NCBI GenBank assembly: GCA_902774365.1
Contig: CACYHX010000013.1
Location: 25,445-89,444 of the forward strand
Direction: 5' to 3'
DNA: 64,000 bases
Origin: an uncultured Bacteroidia bacterium
GTDB lineage: Bacteria > Bacteroidota > Bacteroidia > Bacteroidales > F082
Part shown: piece after piece, positions 36,123 to 45,131 of the stretch
How positions within the stretch are numbered: position 1 is the stretch's first letter
Layout: each line of letters starts with the position of its first letter
The notes under the pieces: model-generated
What the model was told of the DNA's origin: nothing
The model's database searches: none
What the model saw: only the letters and a program-made list of their open reading frames with translations
Position numbers and translations under genes: made by a program

Positions 36123-38405
36123 TCAGTGCATCACCGAGAACCGCTTCGTCGTTGTGTTTTGAGCCGTCTTGATGCTGAGGTTGTAGACACCTGCAGCCAA
36201 GTTGGAAGTGCTGACAACCACGCCGTCTTCGCTGCAACGCTGCTGATACACCATCTGGCCCGTCACATTGTAGATGGCCACCAATTCAAGACCTTCAGCC
36301 TCAATGCAAAGTATCGAGTTGGCGGGATTGGGATACACATTGACGCAGTCGTTTTCATTTTCATTCAGCGAAGTGACGTCGACATAGACATAGTCTTGGT
36401 CGTTATTCACCCATGCAGGCGTGGATTCGCAATAGGAACGGAATGCGGTCACCTTATAATAATAGGCGCCTGGTCCAGTGACATCGAAATACTCGCGGTC
36501 TTCCTTGTTGACAGTGGCAATTACTTCATAATTCACGCCGTCGTTGCTACGATACACCTTAAACGACTGCGGGTCGGCATCGTAATTCCACGACAGCTTG
36601 GTGCCAAAGCCTTCGCTGGTCCACTGGTATTCGCCGCTGAGGTTGGTAGGAGGCTGGCAACCATCACAGTCGTTGTTGCCCGAGTACATCGTCGCGGGGA
36701 TGTTGCTGGTGTTGCCATTGAACGAATAGACCGAAGTGTTGGACGAGTTCTTGATGTTGATGGTCACGCTGCTGATGGCCGTCAAGGGAGCCACCCATTT
36801 GAAGCTCACATTGCCTTCGGGGACGCGAACAAATTGGCTGATGGGGGTAGAACTGGTCATCGTAATCTCCTCAACCACTTTGTTGTTCGAATTGACCAGC
36901 TGAATCTTTCCGCCATTCCAGCCCTGGAAGTTAGAGGTCTGTCCGATGATCTTCCAAGTGCAGGTGGGACCATATTGGCAGAAGACTTTGGCTAAATATC
37001 CCTTGGCGCCGTTGGAGAGATAATAAACCGTATAGGTGTAACTGTCGAACTGGGGGACCACATCCTGGAAGGTCATCGTAGCACCGGGAGCCACGTTGTT
37101 CTGTGAGAAGATCTCAGTGCCATCGCGGAGCAGCACCACCTTATCGATGTTGGTAATGGTCTCACCACCCAAATTCACGGTAGGATTGGTCCAGGAGACG
37201 ATACCCGTCTTAGAATGGGCATTGCCTACTTCAACACCGAGATTCTCGGCCGCAGGAAGCAAGGCGTTGTAGATGTAATCGGGGATGAAATCAAAAATGG
37301 CGGACTGATTGTCGTTGAAGGTGCCGTTAGCGGTATTCAAAGCGTCAATAGCATAGTAGTTGTTGTACTGGTTGGACCAGCCCCAGTTGAAGTAGAACTG
37401 GCGGTTGTTGTTGTATCCCAAGCAGACAAAAGCATGGCCTTCCTGGCCCTCGGTTCCCGAGTAATAGCAGGGGATGCCTCTGTCGAAGCTGGCGATCAAC
37501 AGGTCTTCCCATTGCGTCTTCGAGTAGTCATTGCGGGATTTGATGTTGACGGCGTTGCAATAACGGAAATACTGTCTCAAAGCACTCGGAACATTATATG
37601 ACGAAGCACCGCTACCATCGGCGGCGTAAGCCATATCCACGGAGATGCCGCAATGCCACATCAGACGGGCGACGGCATCTTTCTGAGCCGATGACGAGCT
37701 AGCAGTCAGACTTACAGGCATGTTGTTCCAATCATAGTTTGTGCTTTCGAAGTTCGCACTCTGCTGAGGGCATCCCGAAGGCGTGTAGGTGTGTGAGCCT
37801 GTGCCGTGATCTGGCCAATTCCAGTATTTCATCACCATCGACATGGCGCAGGCGACACAGCCAGCGTACATGTGACCGCAAGGGGCAAACCAGCTGCTGG
37901 AAGTGGGGCAAAGCATGTTATAATAGCAGTCTTGGTTCCATCTCAGGTCAAACAAAGGCGGGACAGCGTTGATCGAACGGTCGGCTTTCAACATGCCGGT
38001 CCTGTTCACGTTTTCCCATTGTTCAGCGGTCTCGGCATCGGCTTCAAGGTTGTTTTCCTTGGCGTACTGAATCTGACGCGCATAGTGGCGCAGCATGTAG
38101 GCCAGGCCGTCAGGGAGATCGTTGTAGTCGAAGCTGTGTTCATCGGAAGCGCCGAGGATAGGCAGTGCCGCGTCGTCAGCCGAAACGATGACAAACGAGT
38201 TGTCGCCGTTGAAGACATAAAGGGCAGGTTGGCCGCTTTCTGTCATCTGAGTGTAGGCAAGTGACAGTGTGCCGACCTGCTTGGCGTAGTTGCTTTGCAA
38301 GTACTTCATGCCTATACGTTGCGCGCGGTCCACGTCGATGGGCGAAGCGATGATTTGGCCCACAAACAAGGCCAAAGTCACCAAAGTAAATAAAGTTTTT
38401 CTCAT
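36123..38405 (-). CDS. T9SS-secreted C10-family cysteine protease, paralogue 2
   Basis: A 760-residue protein with the same layout as its neighbour but about 100 residues shorter between catalytic and sorting domains. Signal peptide to about Ala20, prodomain to about 148, Cys183 in AGCVACAMSMVMKYWNW, His324 in QEGHAFVCLGYN, then FYFNWGW. Beta-sandwich regions follow, then FN3-like SFKVYRSNDGVNYEV, then a T9SS type A sorting domain from CVNVYPNPANSILCIEAEG to TTKRFSVMH. The catalytic region has many more Cys than paralogue 1. Substrates are unknown; degrading host or dietary protein is a fair guess. Confidence 0.93.
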   Translation of the reverse strand: MRKTLFTLVTLALFVGQIIASPIDVDRAQRIGMKYLQSNYAKQVGTLSLAYTQMTESGQPALYVFNGDNSFVIVSADDAALPILGASDEHSFDYNDLPDGLAYMLRHYARQIQYAKENNLEADAETAEQWENVNRTGMLKADRSINAVPPLFDLRWNQDCYYNMLCPTSSSWFAPCGHMYAGCVACAMSMVMKYWNWPDHGTGSHTYTPSGCPQQSANFESTNYDWNNMPVSLTASSSSAQKDAVARLMWHCGISVDMAYAADGSGASSYNVPSALRQYFRYCNAVNIKSRNDYSKTQWEDLLIASFDRGIPCYYSGTEGQEGHAFVCLGYNNNRQFYFNWGWSNQYNNYYAIDALNTANGTFNDNQSAIFDFIPDYIYNALLPAAENLGVEVGNAHSKTGIVSWTNPTVNLGGETITNIDKVVLLRDGTEIFSQNNVAPGATMTFQDVVPQFDSYTYTVYYLSNGAKGYLAKVFCQYGPTCTWKIIGQTSNFQGWNGGKIQLVNSNNKVVEEITMTSSTPISQFVRVPEGNVSFKWVAPLTAISSVTINIKNSSNTSVYSFNGNTSNIPATMYSGNNDCDGCQPPTNLSGEYQWTSEGFGTKLSWNYDADPQSFKVYRSNDGVNYEVIATVNKEDREYFDVTGPGAYYYKVTAFRSYCESTPAWVNNDQDYVYVDVTSLNENENDCVNVYPNPANSILCIEAEGLELVAIYNVTGQMVYQQRCSEDGVVVSTSNLAAGVYNLSIKTAQNTTTKRFSVMH

Positions 38406-38449
38406 AGTAAAAATAATTGCAATTATTGTTTCGATTCAGTTTAAGAGTG

Positions 38450-38457
38450 CAAAAATA
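38450..38457 (-). promoter_or_regulatory. -7 box TATTTTTG for C10 protease 2
   Basis: On the minus strand, 44 nt before the ATG at 38405, partly within the 3' flank of the next upstream gene. Confidence 0.65.
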
Positions 38458-38474
38458 GTGTTTTTTATGATTTA

Positions 38475-39737
38475 TCAGGTCTTTTGTTCCTTCTTTTTTG
38501 CAGCGGGGAACAAAATATTGTTCAAAATGAGCCTGTAACCGGGCGAATTGGTGTGCATGTCAAGCTCGGTGGGCGGGTCGCCGACGAGGTGCTGGTAGTC
38601 CTCGGGGTCGTGACCGCCGAGGAAGGTCCAGAAGCCGTTGCCGAAGTTGCCGTGGATGTAGCGGTCCTCGTTCAAGGCGCCGTTGTCGCCCAACACCACG
38701 ACGGAAGGCTTCACGTAGGCCTTGTTGAAGGCTGTGGTCTGCCCCATGAAGCCCTTGATCAGGCGTTCGTGGCATTGCGTGAGCATGGTAGGCACAGGGT
38801 CCCACTTGGCCGAGAAGTCGAAGAGCAGAAAATAGTCGTTTTGTTCTTTCACGAAACGCGAGCGGCCTTGGGTGACGTCGATGTTGGAGACCTCGTATTC
38901 CTGCGGGTTGACCGACACCGTGAAGTCGGTGAAGGCGAAGCAATTGTCGTAGTTGAGGCGTTGCGGGTCGCCGCTGCGGATGGGGTCGCCGTCGAACATA
39001 TATTCACAGATGTCCAAGCCATCGGCGGCCAGGGCGATGTCGAAGCTGTCGGGGGCTGAGCACATGGCGAACATATAGCCGCCGCCAGCCACGAACTCAC
39101 GGATTTTCTTAGCCACCGCCAGCTTCAGCTGAGAGACCTTGCTGAAGCCCCAGCGTTGCGCCGTGGCTTCCTGCTGATGCACGTCTTCCTGATACCAAGG
39201 ATAGTTGCGGTAGCGTGCCCAGAACTTGCCGTATTGCCCCGTGAAGTCCTCGTGATGCAGATGGAGCCAGTCGTAGGTGGGCAGCACGCCTTGCAGCACC
39301 TCGTCGTCGTAGACCACGTCGTAAGGGATTTCGGCGTAGGTCAGCACGAGGGTGACGGCATCGTCCCATGGGAGGTTGTTCTTGGGGGCATACACAGCGA
39401 TGCGAGGCACCTTTTGCAGTTTCATCTCGTCCATGTTGACGCCTGGGTCGGCGATTTCGGCAAGGATGGCGTCGGCTTGGGCGTCGGCGATGACGTTGTA
39501 CGACACGTTGCGCATCTTGCATTCGCGCTCAAACATCTGGTGGTAAGGAATCAGGTAGCTCCCTCCCCTATAGTTGAGCAGCCAGCTGATCTCCACCTCG
39601 CGTTGCAGCACCCAATAGGCCACGCCGTAGGCTTTCAGGTGGTTGGTCTGGGTGTCGTCCATGGGGACGAGGAGATAGGCCGCCTTCGAGGGCATAGCCA
39701 AAGCCAAAAGAATAAGGACAAGATATAGTTTGCGCAT
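38475..39737 (-). CDS. Secreted protein commonly labelled 'asparagine synthetase B', function unknown
   Basis: A 420-residue protein with a Sec signal peptide (MRKLYLVLILLALAMPSKA). The segment DDTQTNHLKAYGVAYWVLQREVEISWLLNYRGGSYLI is typical of a Bacteroidota family often named asparagine synthetase B. However, there is no N-terminal Cys nucleophile and no PPi-loop SGGxDS, and the protein is secreted. GGGYMFAMCSAPDSFDIAL resembles class-I amidotransferase/ThuA-like folds with a Cys in a nucleophile-elbow-like turn. The real reaction is unknown. It has its own promoter. Confidence 0.82.
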   Translation of the reverse strand: MRKLYLVLILLALAMPSKAAYLLVPMDDTQTNHLKAYGVAYWVLQREVEISWLLNYRGGSYLIPYHQMFERECKMRNVSYNVIADAQADAILAEIADPGVNMDEMKLQKVPRIAVYAPKNNLPWDDAVTLVLTYAEIPYDVVYDDEVLQGVLPTYDWLHLHHEDFTGQYGKFWARYRNYPWYQEDVHQQEATAQRWGFSKVSQLKLAVAKKIREFVAGGGYMFAMCSAPDSFDIALAADGLDICEYMFDGDPIRSGDPQRLNYDNCFAFTDFTVSVNPQEYEVSNIDVTQGRSRFVKEQNDYFLLFDFSAKWDPVPTMLTQCHERLIKGFMGQTTAFNKAYVKPSVVVLGDNGALNEDRYIHGNFGNGFWTFLGGHDPEDYQHLVGDPPTELDMHTNSPGYRLILNNILFPAAKKKEQKT

Positions 39738-39763
39738 AGCGATATTCCTATAAAAACAGGGCG

Positions 39764-39771
39764 CAAAGATA
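39764..39771 (-). promoter_or_regulatory. -7 box TATCTTTG for the 'AsnB'-labelled gene
   Basis: On the minus strand, 26 nt before the ATG at 39737 and 12 bases past the stop of the HhH-protein gene. Confidence 0.72.
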
Positions 39772-39783
39772 AGAAAAAAATCT

Positions 39784-40698
39784 TCAATAACAGAGATAAT
39801 ACTCCAGCAAGGGATTCACCTCCCCTTCTTCCTTGAGCAAGACTTCCAGCTGCGCCCAGTTCTTGATCATGCCACGGGTCTCGCGCTGCCTGAAGATGCG
39901 CTTCACCTGCTCGTAGCTGAGGTAGGGATGGCCCACCAAGGTCTTGAAATCCGCACGGTTGACGTCGATTTTCCGCGTTTCCGTGTCACCTATTAATAAA
40001 TAGGGTTGCATGGCCGCAAAACGGGTCGAGTCGAGACCCTTCACGTCGAGGAGCTGCGCCTCCTCCACAAAGCCGCCCAACTTTTCACGGAAAGCGATGA
40101 TGCGCGAAGCCATGTAGCCACCCATCCTGGGCAGTTCCACCAATGTGGTGGAGTCCACGGTGTTCAGGTCGACGACAGGGATGGCTTTCTTCTCGGGTTT
40201 GGGCTTGTCGTCAAACGCCTGACTTTCTTGCTTTTTTGCAGTGGGTTTTGCCGTATTGCCACGTGCCACCTCGGGGAGCACAATGAACGGCTCCAGCTGC
40301 GCATATTCCTCCTCGCTGATGGCATAGAGTTTCTCGACGTCGCTCTTGGAATAGAACCTGCCGCCCTTGGCCTTGTAGTTCATGATGCTACGCACCTGCC
40401 GGTCAGTGAGGCCGATTTGCAGCCATTCTTCTTCCGTGATGGTGTTGGGGTTGAAAGGGAAAGGATGTAGCTCGGTCACCTCTTGGGGCTTCTCGGCTTG
40501 TTGCTGCTGTTGCAATTCGATGGCCGCCTGGCGCAAGGCCAACAGCGAATCCAAATTGTGCAAGGAGGCATCACTCAGCGACTTGCGCGACGGACGAAAC
40601 AAACAAGCCAAGATCAATACCAGCATCAACGCCAATATCGTGACGATGGCGACGCGCTCGCCTTTGCTGAATGCAAACCACCTGCGCAAGAACTCCAT
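39784..40698 (-). CDS. ComEA-like helix-hairpin-helix membrane protein
   Basis: A 304-residue protein. A single TM helix (about residues 14-34) follows a short basic N-terminus. Three or four helix-hairpin-helix units follow: EEWLQIGLTDRQVRSIMNYKAKGG, VDLNTVDSTTLVELPRMGGYMASRIIAFREKLGG, and VNRADFKTLVGHPYLSYEQVKRIF. HhH units bind DNA backbones; in ComEA they bind incoming DNA outside the membrane. Here the domains would be periplasmic, so a DNA-uptake or envelope role is possible. It starts two bases after the symporter stop. Confidence 0.85.
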   Translation of the reverse strand: MEFLRRWFAFSKGERVAIVTILALMLVLILACLFRPSRKSLSDASLHNLDSLLALRQAAIELQQQQQAEKPQEVTELHPFPFNPNTITEEEWLQIGLTDRQVRSIMNYKAKGGRFYSKSDVEKLYAISEEEYAQLEPFIVLPEVARGNTAKPTAKKQESQAFDDKPKPEKKAIPVVDLNTVDSTTLVELPRMGGYMASRIIAFREKLGGFVEEAQLLDVKGLDSTRFAAMQPYLLIGDTETRKIDVNRADFKTLVGHPYLSYEQVKRIFRQRETRGMIKNWAQLEVLLKEEGEVNPLLEYYLCY

Positions 40699-40700
40699 GG

Positions 40701-42053
40701 CTACTTAATCAATCCGCTGATGAACACGATGGCGATAGCCACAGGAGCCAGATACCTGATAATAAAGAAGATGATTCTCTTCAACGGCGCCTTTAAGGCA
40801 CCCTCGTTGGTCACCTCCTCGAAGAACTTCTGCTTGCCCAAACGCCAGCCCACGAAGATGACAATCAGCACGCCACCGATAGGCAACAGGATGTTGGACG
40901 ACAGGAAGTCCATAATATCGAAGACCGAGTGTCCTGCCACGGCAAAAGGCGTCTCGCTCATCAAACTCAAAGAGGCGAAGACACCGAGCACCATCGTCCC
41001 GGCACAGGCTATCACCGTCGCCCAAGTACGTTTCAGATGCATCTCTTCAGAGAGATAGGCCACCAACACCTCCAACAATGAGATGGTCGAGGTGAGTGCA
41101 GCGATGGCCAGCAACACAAAGAAAATGAGGCAGAACCAATAGCCGCCCGTTATCTGGTTAAAGAGCATAGGTAAGGTATTGAACACCAACCCCATACCTG
41201 CTTCGGGCTTCACTCCGAATGAGAATGCCGCAGGGAAGATGACAAGTCCTGCCAGGATAGCAATGGCGGTATCGGCAATCACGACAGAAAAGGCCGTGCT
41301 GGTCAGATTGTCTTCTTTTTTCACATAGGAGCCGTAGGTAATCAAAACGCCCATACCCAGACTCAACGAGAAAAAGCCTTGTCCCAGAGCCTCAACCATC
41401 ACTTTGCCGTTGATCTTCGAGAAATCAGGTCTGAAGAGGAACGACAGGCCCTCTTTGGCACCAGGCAAAGTCATAGAGCGGATGCCCAATATGATAAGGA
41501 TACCCAACAGCAAAGGCATCAAGACCTTGGCAGTTTTCTCAATGCCGTTTTGCACGCCTCTAAAGACCACAAAGCCCGTCAAGAAGATGAAGATGCCTTG
41601 CCACATCACATTGCGCCACCCCATATCGTGGAAGGCGGCAAACTCACTCTCGATGGTAGCCAAGTCTTTACCATGGAATGAGTTAGTGACCGACTTGACG
41701 ATGTATTCCAACGTCCAGCCTGACACGGTGGAATAGAAGGCGAAAATGAGGAAACCGCAGAGCACGCCAATGTAACCGACGATGGGCCATTTGGTGTTGG
41801 GAGCCAGCTTATGGAATGCGCCCACCGAATTACTCTGCGAGCGACGGCCGATGACCAACTCGGAGAGCATCACGGGGAGTCCCAACAGATTGACCACGAT
41901 AAGATAAAACAGCAGGAAGGCAGCACCGCCGTTCTCGCCCACCTCGCAGGGGAAGCGATAGATGTTGCCCAAGCCAATGGCCGAGCCGGCAGCGGCGGCG
42001 ATGATGCCGAGCTTCGAGCCGAAGCCGTCGCGTTTTTTCTTCACTTCAGCCAT
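40701..42053 (-). CDS. Sodium-dependent transporter, NSS/SNF family
   Basis: A 450-residue polytopic protein of the LeuT fold. The N-terminal GSKLGIIAAAAGSAIGLGNIYRFPCEVGENGGAAFLLFYL is the NSS signature with the unwound TM1 and Na+ site, and later helices (FFSLSLGMGVLITYGSYV) match TM6-7. It has about 11-12 helices, like bacterial NSS members. The substrate is probably an amino acid. Middle gene of the upp-symporter-HhH operon, with two- and three-base gaps. Confidence 0.94.
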   Translation of the reverse strand: MAEVKKKRDGFGSKLGIIAAAAGSAIGLGNIYRFPCEVGENGGAAFLLFYLIVVNLLGLPVMLSELVIGRRSQSNSVGAFHKLAPNTKWPIVGYIGVLCGFLIFAFYSTVSGWTLEYIVKSVTNSFHGKDLATIESEFAAFHDMGWRNVMWQGIFIFLTGFVVFRGVQNGIEKTAKVLMPLLLGILIILGIRSMTLPGAKEGLSFLFRPDFSKINGKVMVEALGQGFFSLSLGMGVLITYGSYVKKEDNLTSTAFSVVIADTAIAILAGLVIFPAAFSFGVKPEAGMGLVFNTLPMLFNQITGGYWFCLIFFVLLAIAALTSTISLLEVLVAYLSEEMHLKRTWATVIACAGTMVLGVFASLSLMSETPFAVAGHSVFDIMDFLSSNILLPIGGVLIVIFVGWRLGKQKFFEEVTNEGALKAPLKRIIFFIIRYLAPVAIAIVFISGLIK

Positions 42054-42056
42054 GGC

Positions 42057-42716
42057 TTACCTCTTTTCTCCGTAAGCCAAGTCGCCCACATCGCCGATGC
42101 CCGGCACGACGTAGGCACGTGCCGTCAGTTCCTCGTCGATACTGCCCACCCAGATGGTGACGGGCAGGCGCGACATGGTACGCTCCACATAGTCCAAGCC
42201 ATCTTGCGAAGCCACTGCCACGGCGATATGAATCTCCTTGGGCATCATGTCATCCATGAGGCCATTCAAGGTCTTCACGATGGACTCGCCCGTAGCCAGC
42301 AAGGGGTCGCAGAGGATAAGGATGCGGTTATCGATGTCGGGCGAGGAATAATACTCCACGCGGATCTCGGAGTCCTCCTCGTTCTTGTCGTATTTGCGAT
42401 ACGCGGCGATGAAGGCGCTGTCGGCCTGGTCGAACATGCTGAGCATGCCGTTATGGAACGGCAAGCCAGCCCGCAAGATGGTGGCGATGACGGGTTGCTC
42501 GTGCATCGTCCTGATCTGCTTGACGCCCAAGGGCGTAGTCACCTCTTCGTCGTCGTATTCAAAGGACTTGCTGATTTCGTAGGCCATCACTTGTCCGATG
42601 CGTTCGAGGTTGCGGCGAAAACGCATACGGTCCTGCTGGATGGTGGCGTCGCGGAGTTCAGCCATATATTGGTTGAAGACGCTGTCGGTTTTCTCAAGGT
42701 TATGGATAGTAATCAT
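42057..42716 (-). CDS. upp: Uracil phosphoribosyltransferase
   Basis: UPRT makes UMP from uracil and PRPP. The 219-residue protein has the PRPP loop ILCDPLLATGESIVKTL, the uracil-side GSIDEELTARAYVVPGIGDVGDLAYG near the C-terminus, and ATILRAGLPFHNGML. It is first in the operon with the Na+ symporter and HhH protein, under the -7 box at 42736-42743. Confidence 0.96.
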   Translation of the reverse strand: MITIHNLEKTDSVFNQYMAELRDATIQQDRMRFRRNLERIGQVMAYEISKSFEYDDEEVTTPLGVKQIRTMHEQPVIATILRAGLPFHNGMLSMFDQADSAFIAAYRKYDKNEEDSEIRVEYYSSPDIDNRILILCDPLLATGESIVKTLNGLMDDMMPKEIHIAVAVASQDGLDYVERTMSRLPVTIWVGSIDEELTARAYVVPGIGDVGDLAYGEKR

Positions 42717-42735
42717 ATCAGTTGGTTTTATTCTA

Positions 42736-42743
42736 CAAAAATA
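42736..42743 (-). promoter_or_regulatory. -7 box TATTTTTG for upp operon
   Basis: On the minus strand, 19 nt before the upp ATG at 42716. Confidence 0.7.
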
Positions 42744-42774
42744 GGTATTTTTTGAATACGAAGCAAGTTTTATC

Positions 42775-43704
42775 TCATTTCTTTCGCTTCCAGATTTTCA
42801 GCAAGGCCTTCCCCATCGGCGAAAGTCGATTAAAACTATAAGAGGGATATTTCACCTCTTGTCCTCCAAAACCGAGATAGAAGCGCGCCAAATTATCGTC
42901 GTCGGAGCCTTCAAAATCGAAGGTAATCGGTTGGTTGGCATACTTTTGAATCACCTGGTCGAGGAGATAGGTCATGGCTTGGCGTTGTTTGCCCTCCTCG
43001 GTGAGGCCTGAGAACAGGAAGGTGATACGGTCCTTGGTCTTCATGAAGATGGCGGCACAAAGCAACTGCCCCACCCCTTTTTCGGTCACTCCCAGTATGA
43101 ATGCGTGTTTTTTGTTGACCGCCACCTTGGTCAAGGCGGTCAGGCGAGCATATTCGGCATCACCCCATTTGTTGAGCAAGGCGCCACGGTTGTCGGTGAA
43201 CAAAGCCACCACATGATAGGGAATCACCGAGTCGACAATCTGCAAGTTGTTGCTCTCGGCCTTGGCCAAATTGCGCTTCGTGTTCGTATGATAATGCTCT
43301 CGAATAGACTTAAAGTCTTGGTTTAAATCAAGTAACACATTTCTATGATATTCAAATAATTCTTTATCGTTACTTAAAGTATTACTTTCATTCAATCTTA
43401 TCTCACAAAAACGGTATTTTGAGGGGATGGCATCCAGAAAACCTTTCAGCTTGTCATCGTTCAAAGTCGCCTTGGAGAACACACCCAGTTGCTGCACGAA
43501 GTAGGGCTGAAACAGGTAATGCACGCCGAACTTCTTGCCACCCGTAAGGGGCATCACCGTATCATAGTCATCCTCCACCAAGGCTTCCCATTGGGGATGG
43601 ACGATATCGAGATACCAAGAATAGGCATAGATGTTGCCACATTCCTCAACAGTGGCGTCCCATTTCTTCTTGTCAATCTGATTATGTTCGAGATATTGAA
43701 TCAT
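42775..43704 (-). CDS. FemAB/GNAT-type acyltransferase
   Basis: A 309-residue protein with two GNAT-like halves, as in FemX/FemAB aminoacyl transferases. The start DKKKWDATVEECGNIYAYSWYLDIVHPQWEALVEDDYDTVMPL is typical of Bacteroidota members, and the second half has AFILGVTEKGVGQLLCAAIFMKTKDRITFLFSGL and FDFEGSDDDNLARFYLGFGG. It likely transfers an acyl or aminoacyl group to a cell-envelope glycan or peptide. Its start overlaps the stop of the deacetylase gene by four bases, so the two are translationally coupled. Confidence 0.83.
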   Translation of the reverse strand: MIQYLEHNQIDKKKWDATVEECGNIYAYSWYLDIVHPQWEALVEDDYDTVMPLTGGKKFGVHYLFQPYFVQQLGVFSKATLNDDKLKGFLDAIPSKYRFCEIRLNESNTLSNDKELFEYHRNVLLDLNQDFKSIREHYHTNTKRNLAKAESNNLQIVDSVIPYHVVALFTDNRGALLNKWGDAEYARLTALTKVAVNKKHAFILGVTEKGVGQLLCAAIFMKTKDRITFLFSGLTEEGKQRQAMTYLLDQVIQKYANQPITFDFEGSDDDNLARFYLGFGGQEVKYPSYSFNRLSPMGKALLKIWKRKK

Positions 43705-45011
43705 TGCGTGATATATTCCAAAAGTTGACGATACATCTCAGGCCAGCCCACCCAGCGTTTCTCGCCACCAAGGGTTTCATTATGAGTGAGATAGATAAAC
43801 GTCCCTCCTACCGCCTTCACCTCGTCGACCAGTTGTTTGGCCAGCGCCAGCGAAGCCTCCACATCGAGGTCGAGGTAGTCGCGCATGGTGCCGTCCATGA
43901 GGGCGAAAGGATGCACGCGCAGGTTGGTGACCATATCGTTCTCCAAGTCGTAGAATCGGAACGTGTCGGCTATGCCTGCGCGGAACCCCGCCTGCGAGGC
44001 GAAGCCCATCGTGTAGTCGTCGCTGATGTCCAACTCAATGAGTTTCTGGTAACTACGTGGCAGGTTCATCCTAAGGAAATGCTGTCGGCTCTTGGTCAGC
44101 GGTCGGTGCAAGACCTCAGAAAGGTTGTCGATTTCTTTCCTCAGTTTTTCGGCATCCAGGTAGGACGAGAATGAAGGATGGATGCCCACGTCGGCATAGT
44201 CGCCGAGGTGCTTGATCAGGTTGCGGAAGGCTTCTTTGCGGAGCGAGATATTTTTGTCATTGGTGTCGTAGTCACCGCAAAGGATAAAATATATCGGCTT
44301 GAGCTTGAACTCTTTCTGCAACTCAAACTGGAAGTCAAACGAATCGAACGGGTCCTTTCGCTTACCACGAAGCACCTGGTGGCGTTCACGCATCTGTTCA
44401 CGATTGTCGGAGGTAAGGTCCTTGATGAAGCCGCCCACGGTGCGATACAGCCCTTTGTGCTTGTAGGCCCAAGCCGCATCTATGTCGTAAGTCGGGACAA
44501 AGTCGAACTTCGGATTTCTTATTGGCAGGTCGGGGAAAGCCGATTTCAACCGTTGGCCCAAAGCTATGGACCAGATGTTGACCAACGGCTTTTGCAACAT
44601 GCCATTCTCAAACATCCATGTCGATTCAGCTTGGAAACGGCCATATTTGTCGCGCACTTGCGTTAGGTACTCTTCGTAACGTGACACCAAGAAAAACGAT
44701 GCAGCAAACACATCGAAGGGCATAAGGTTGCCTTGACCAAACACGGCATATGGCGCCACTGTCCCTTCAAAAACTACCGTTCGGAACGACTGTTCGTGGA
44801 TATGACGTTCGAACAGGATTTCGACCGCCTTGACAAAAAGCTCATCGCCAAGCCGTTGAAGGCCATAATGCAATTTGGGCCCTCCAAAAGCCTTGAACTG
44901 TTCGGCATCGATAGTCAAATCGAAATCAATGCCCAGCAACTGCCTGAACATCAAATCGAATACGTACATCACTCTCCCGGTGACTTTCGGAACCAGAATC
45001 AGCATTTTCAT
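43701..45011 (-). CDS. Polysaccharide deacetylase-like protein
   Basis: The start is set at ATG 45011 (MKMLILVPKV); a GTG two codons upstream lies in the -7 region, and an ATG at 45005 is also possible. It has about 436 residues. The N-terminal 130 residues form an uncharacterised domain of the kind that precedes such enzymes in Bacteroidota. From about residue 170 the NodB-like part reads FDFVPTYDIDAAWAYK, then DVGIHPSFSSY and QHFLRMNLPRSYQKLIELDISDDYTMGFASQAGFRAG, the usual metal and substrate segments. It is expected to act on an envelope or capsule glycan. Confidence 0.85.
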   Translation of the reverse strand: MKMLILVPKVTGRVMYVFDLMFRQLLGIDFDLTIDAEQFKAFGGPKLHYGLQRLGDELFVKAVEILFERHIHEQSFRTVVFEGTVAPYAVFGQGNLMPFDVFAASFFLVSRYEEYLTQVRDKYGRFQAESTWMFENGMLQKPLVNIWSIALGQRLKSAFPDLPIRNPKFDFVPTYDIDAAWAYKHKGLYRTVGGFIKDLTSDNREQMRERHQVLRGKRKDPFDSFDFQFELQKEFKLKPIYFILCGDYDTNDKNISLRKEAFRNLIKHLGDYADVGIHPSFSSYLDAEKLRKEIDNLSEVLHRPLTKSRQHFLRMNLPRSYQKLIELDISDDYTMGFASQAGFRAGIADTFRFYDLENDMVTNLRVHPFALMDGTMRDYLDLDVEASLALAKQLVDEVKAVGGTFIYLTHNETLGGEKRWVGWPEMYRQLLEYITQ

Positions 45012-45016
45012 AGGCA

Positions 45017-45024
45017 CAAAAATA
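45017..45024 (-). promoter_or_regulatory. -7 box TATTTTTG almost touching the deacetylase start
   Basis: On the minus strand, only five bases before the ATG at 45011, so the mRNA would be leaderless or nearly so if this box is used. Confidence 0.6.
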
Positions 45025-45096
45025 AAATGAATTTTTATACAAAAAGTAAAAAAGCGAAAAATGTTGCATCTTCACGAAATGGATGCCGAAAATTTG

Positions 45097-45104
45097 TAAT
45101 TTTG
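45097..45104 (+). promoter_or_regulatory. -7 box TAATTTTG for dnaX
   Basis: Lies 27 nt before the dnaX ATG at 45132. Confidence 0.7.
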
Positions 45105-45131
45105 TCGGTTTAAAAACCAAGGCATCCCGAT

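Noticed and set aside
41811-42755. A 314-codon plus-strand frame, His/Ala/Asp-rich
   Set aside because: Antisense to the NSS transporter and upp genes.
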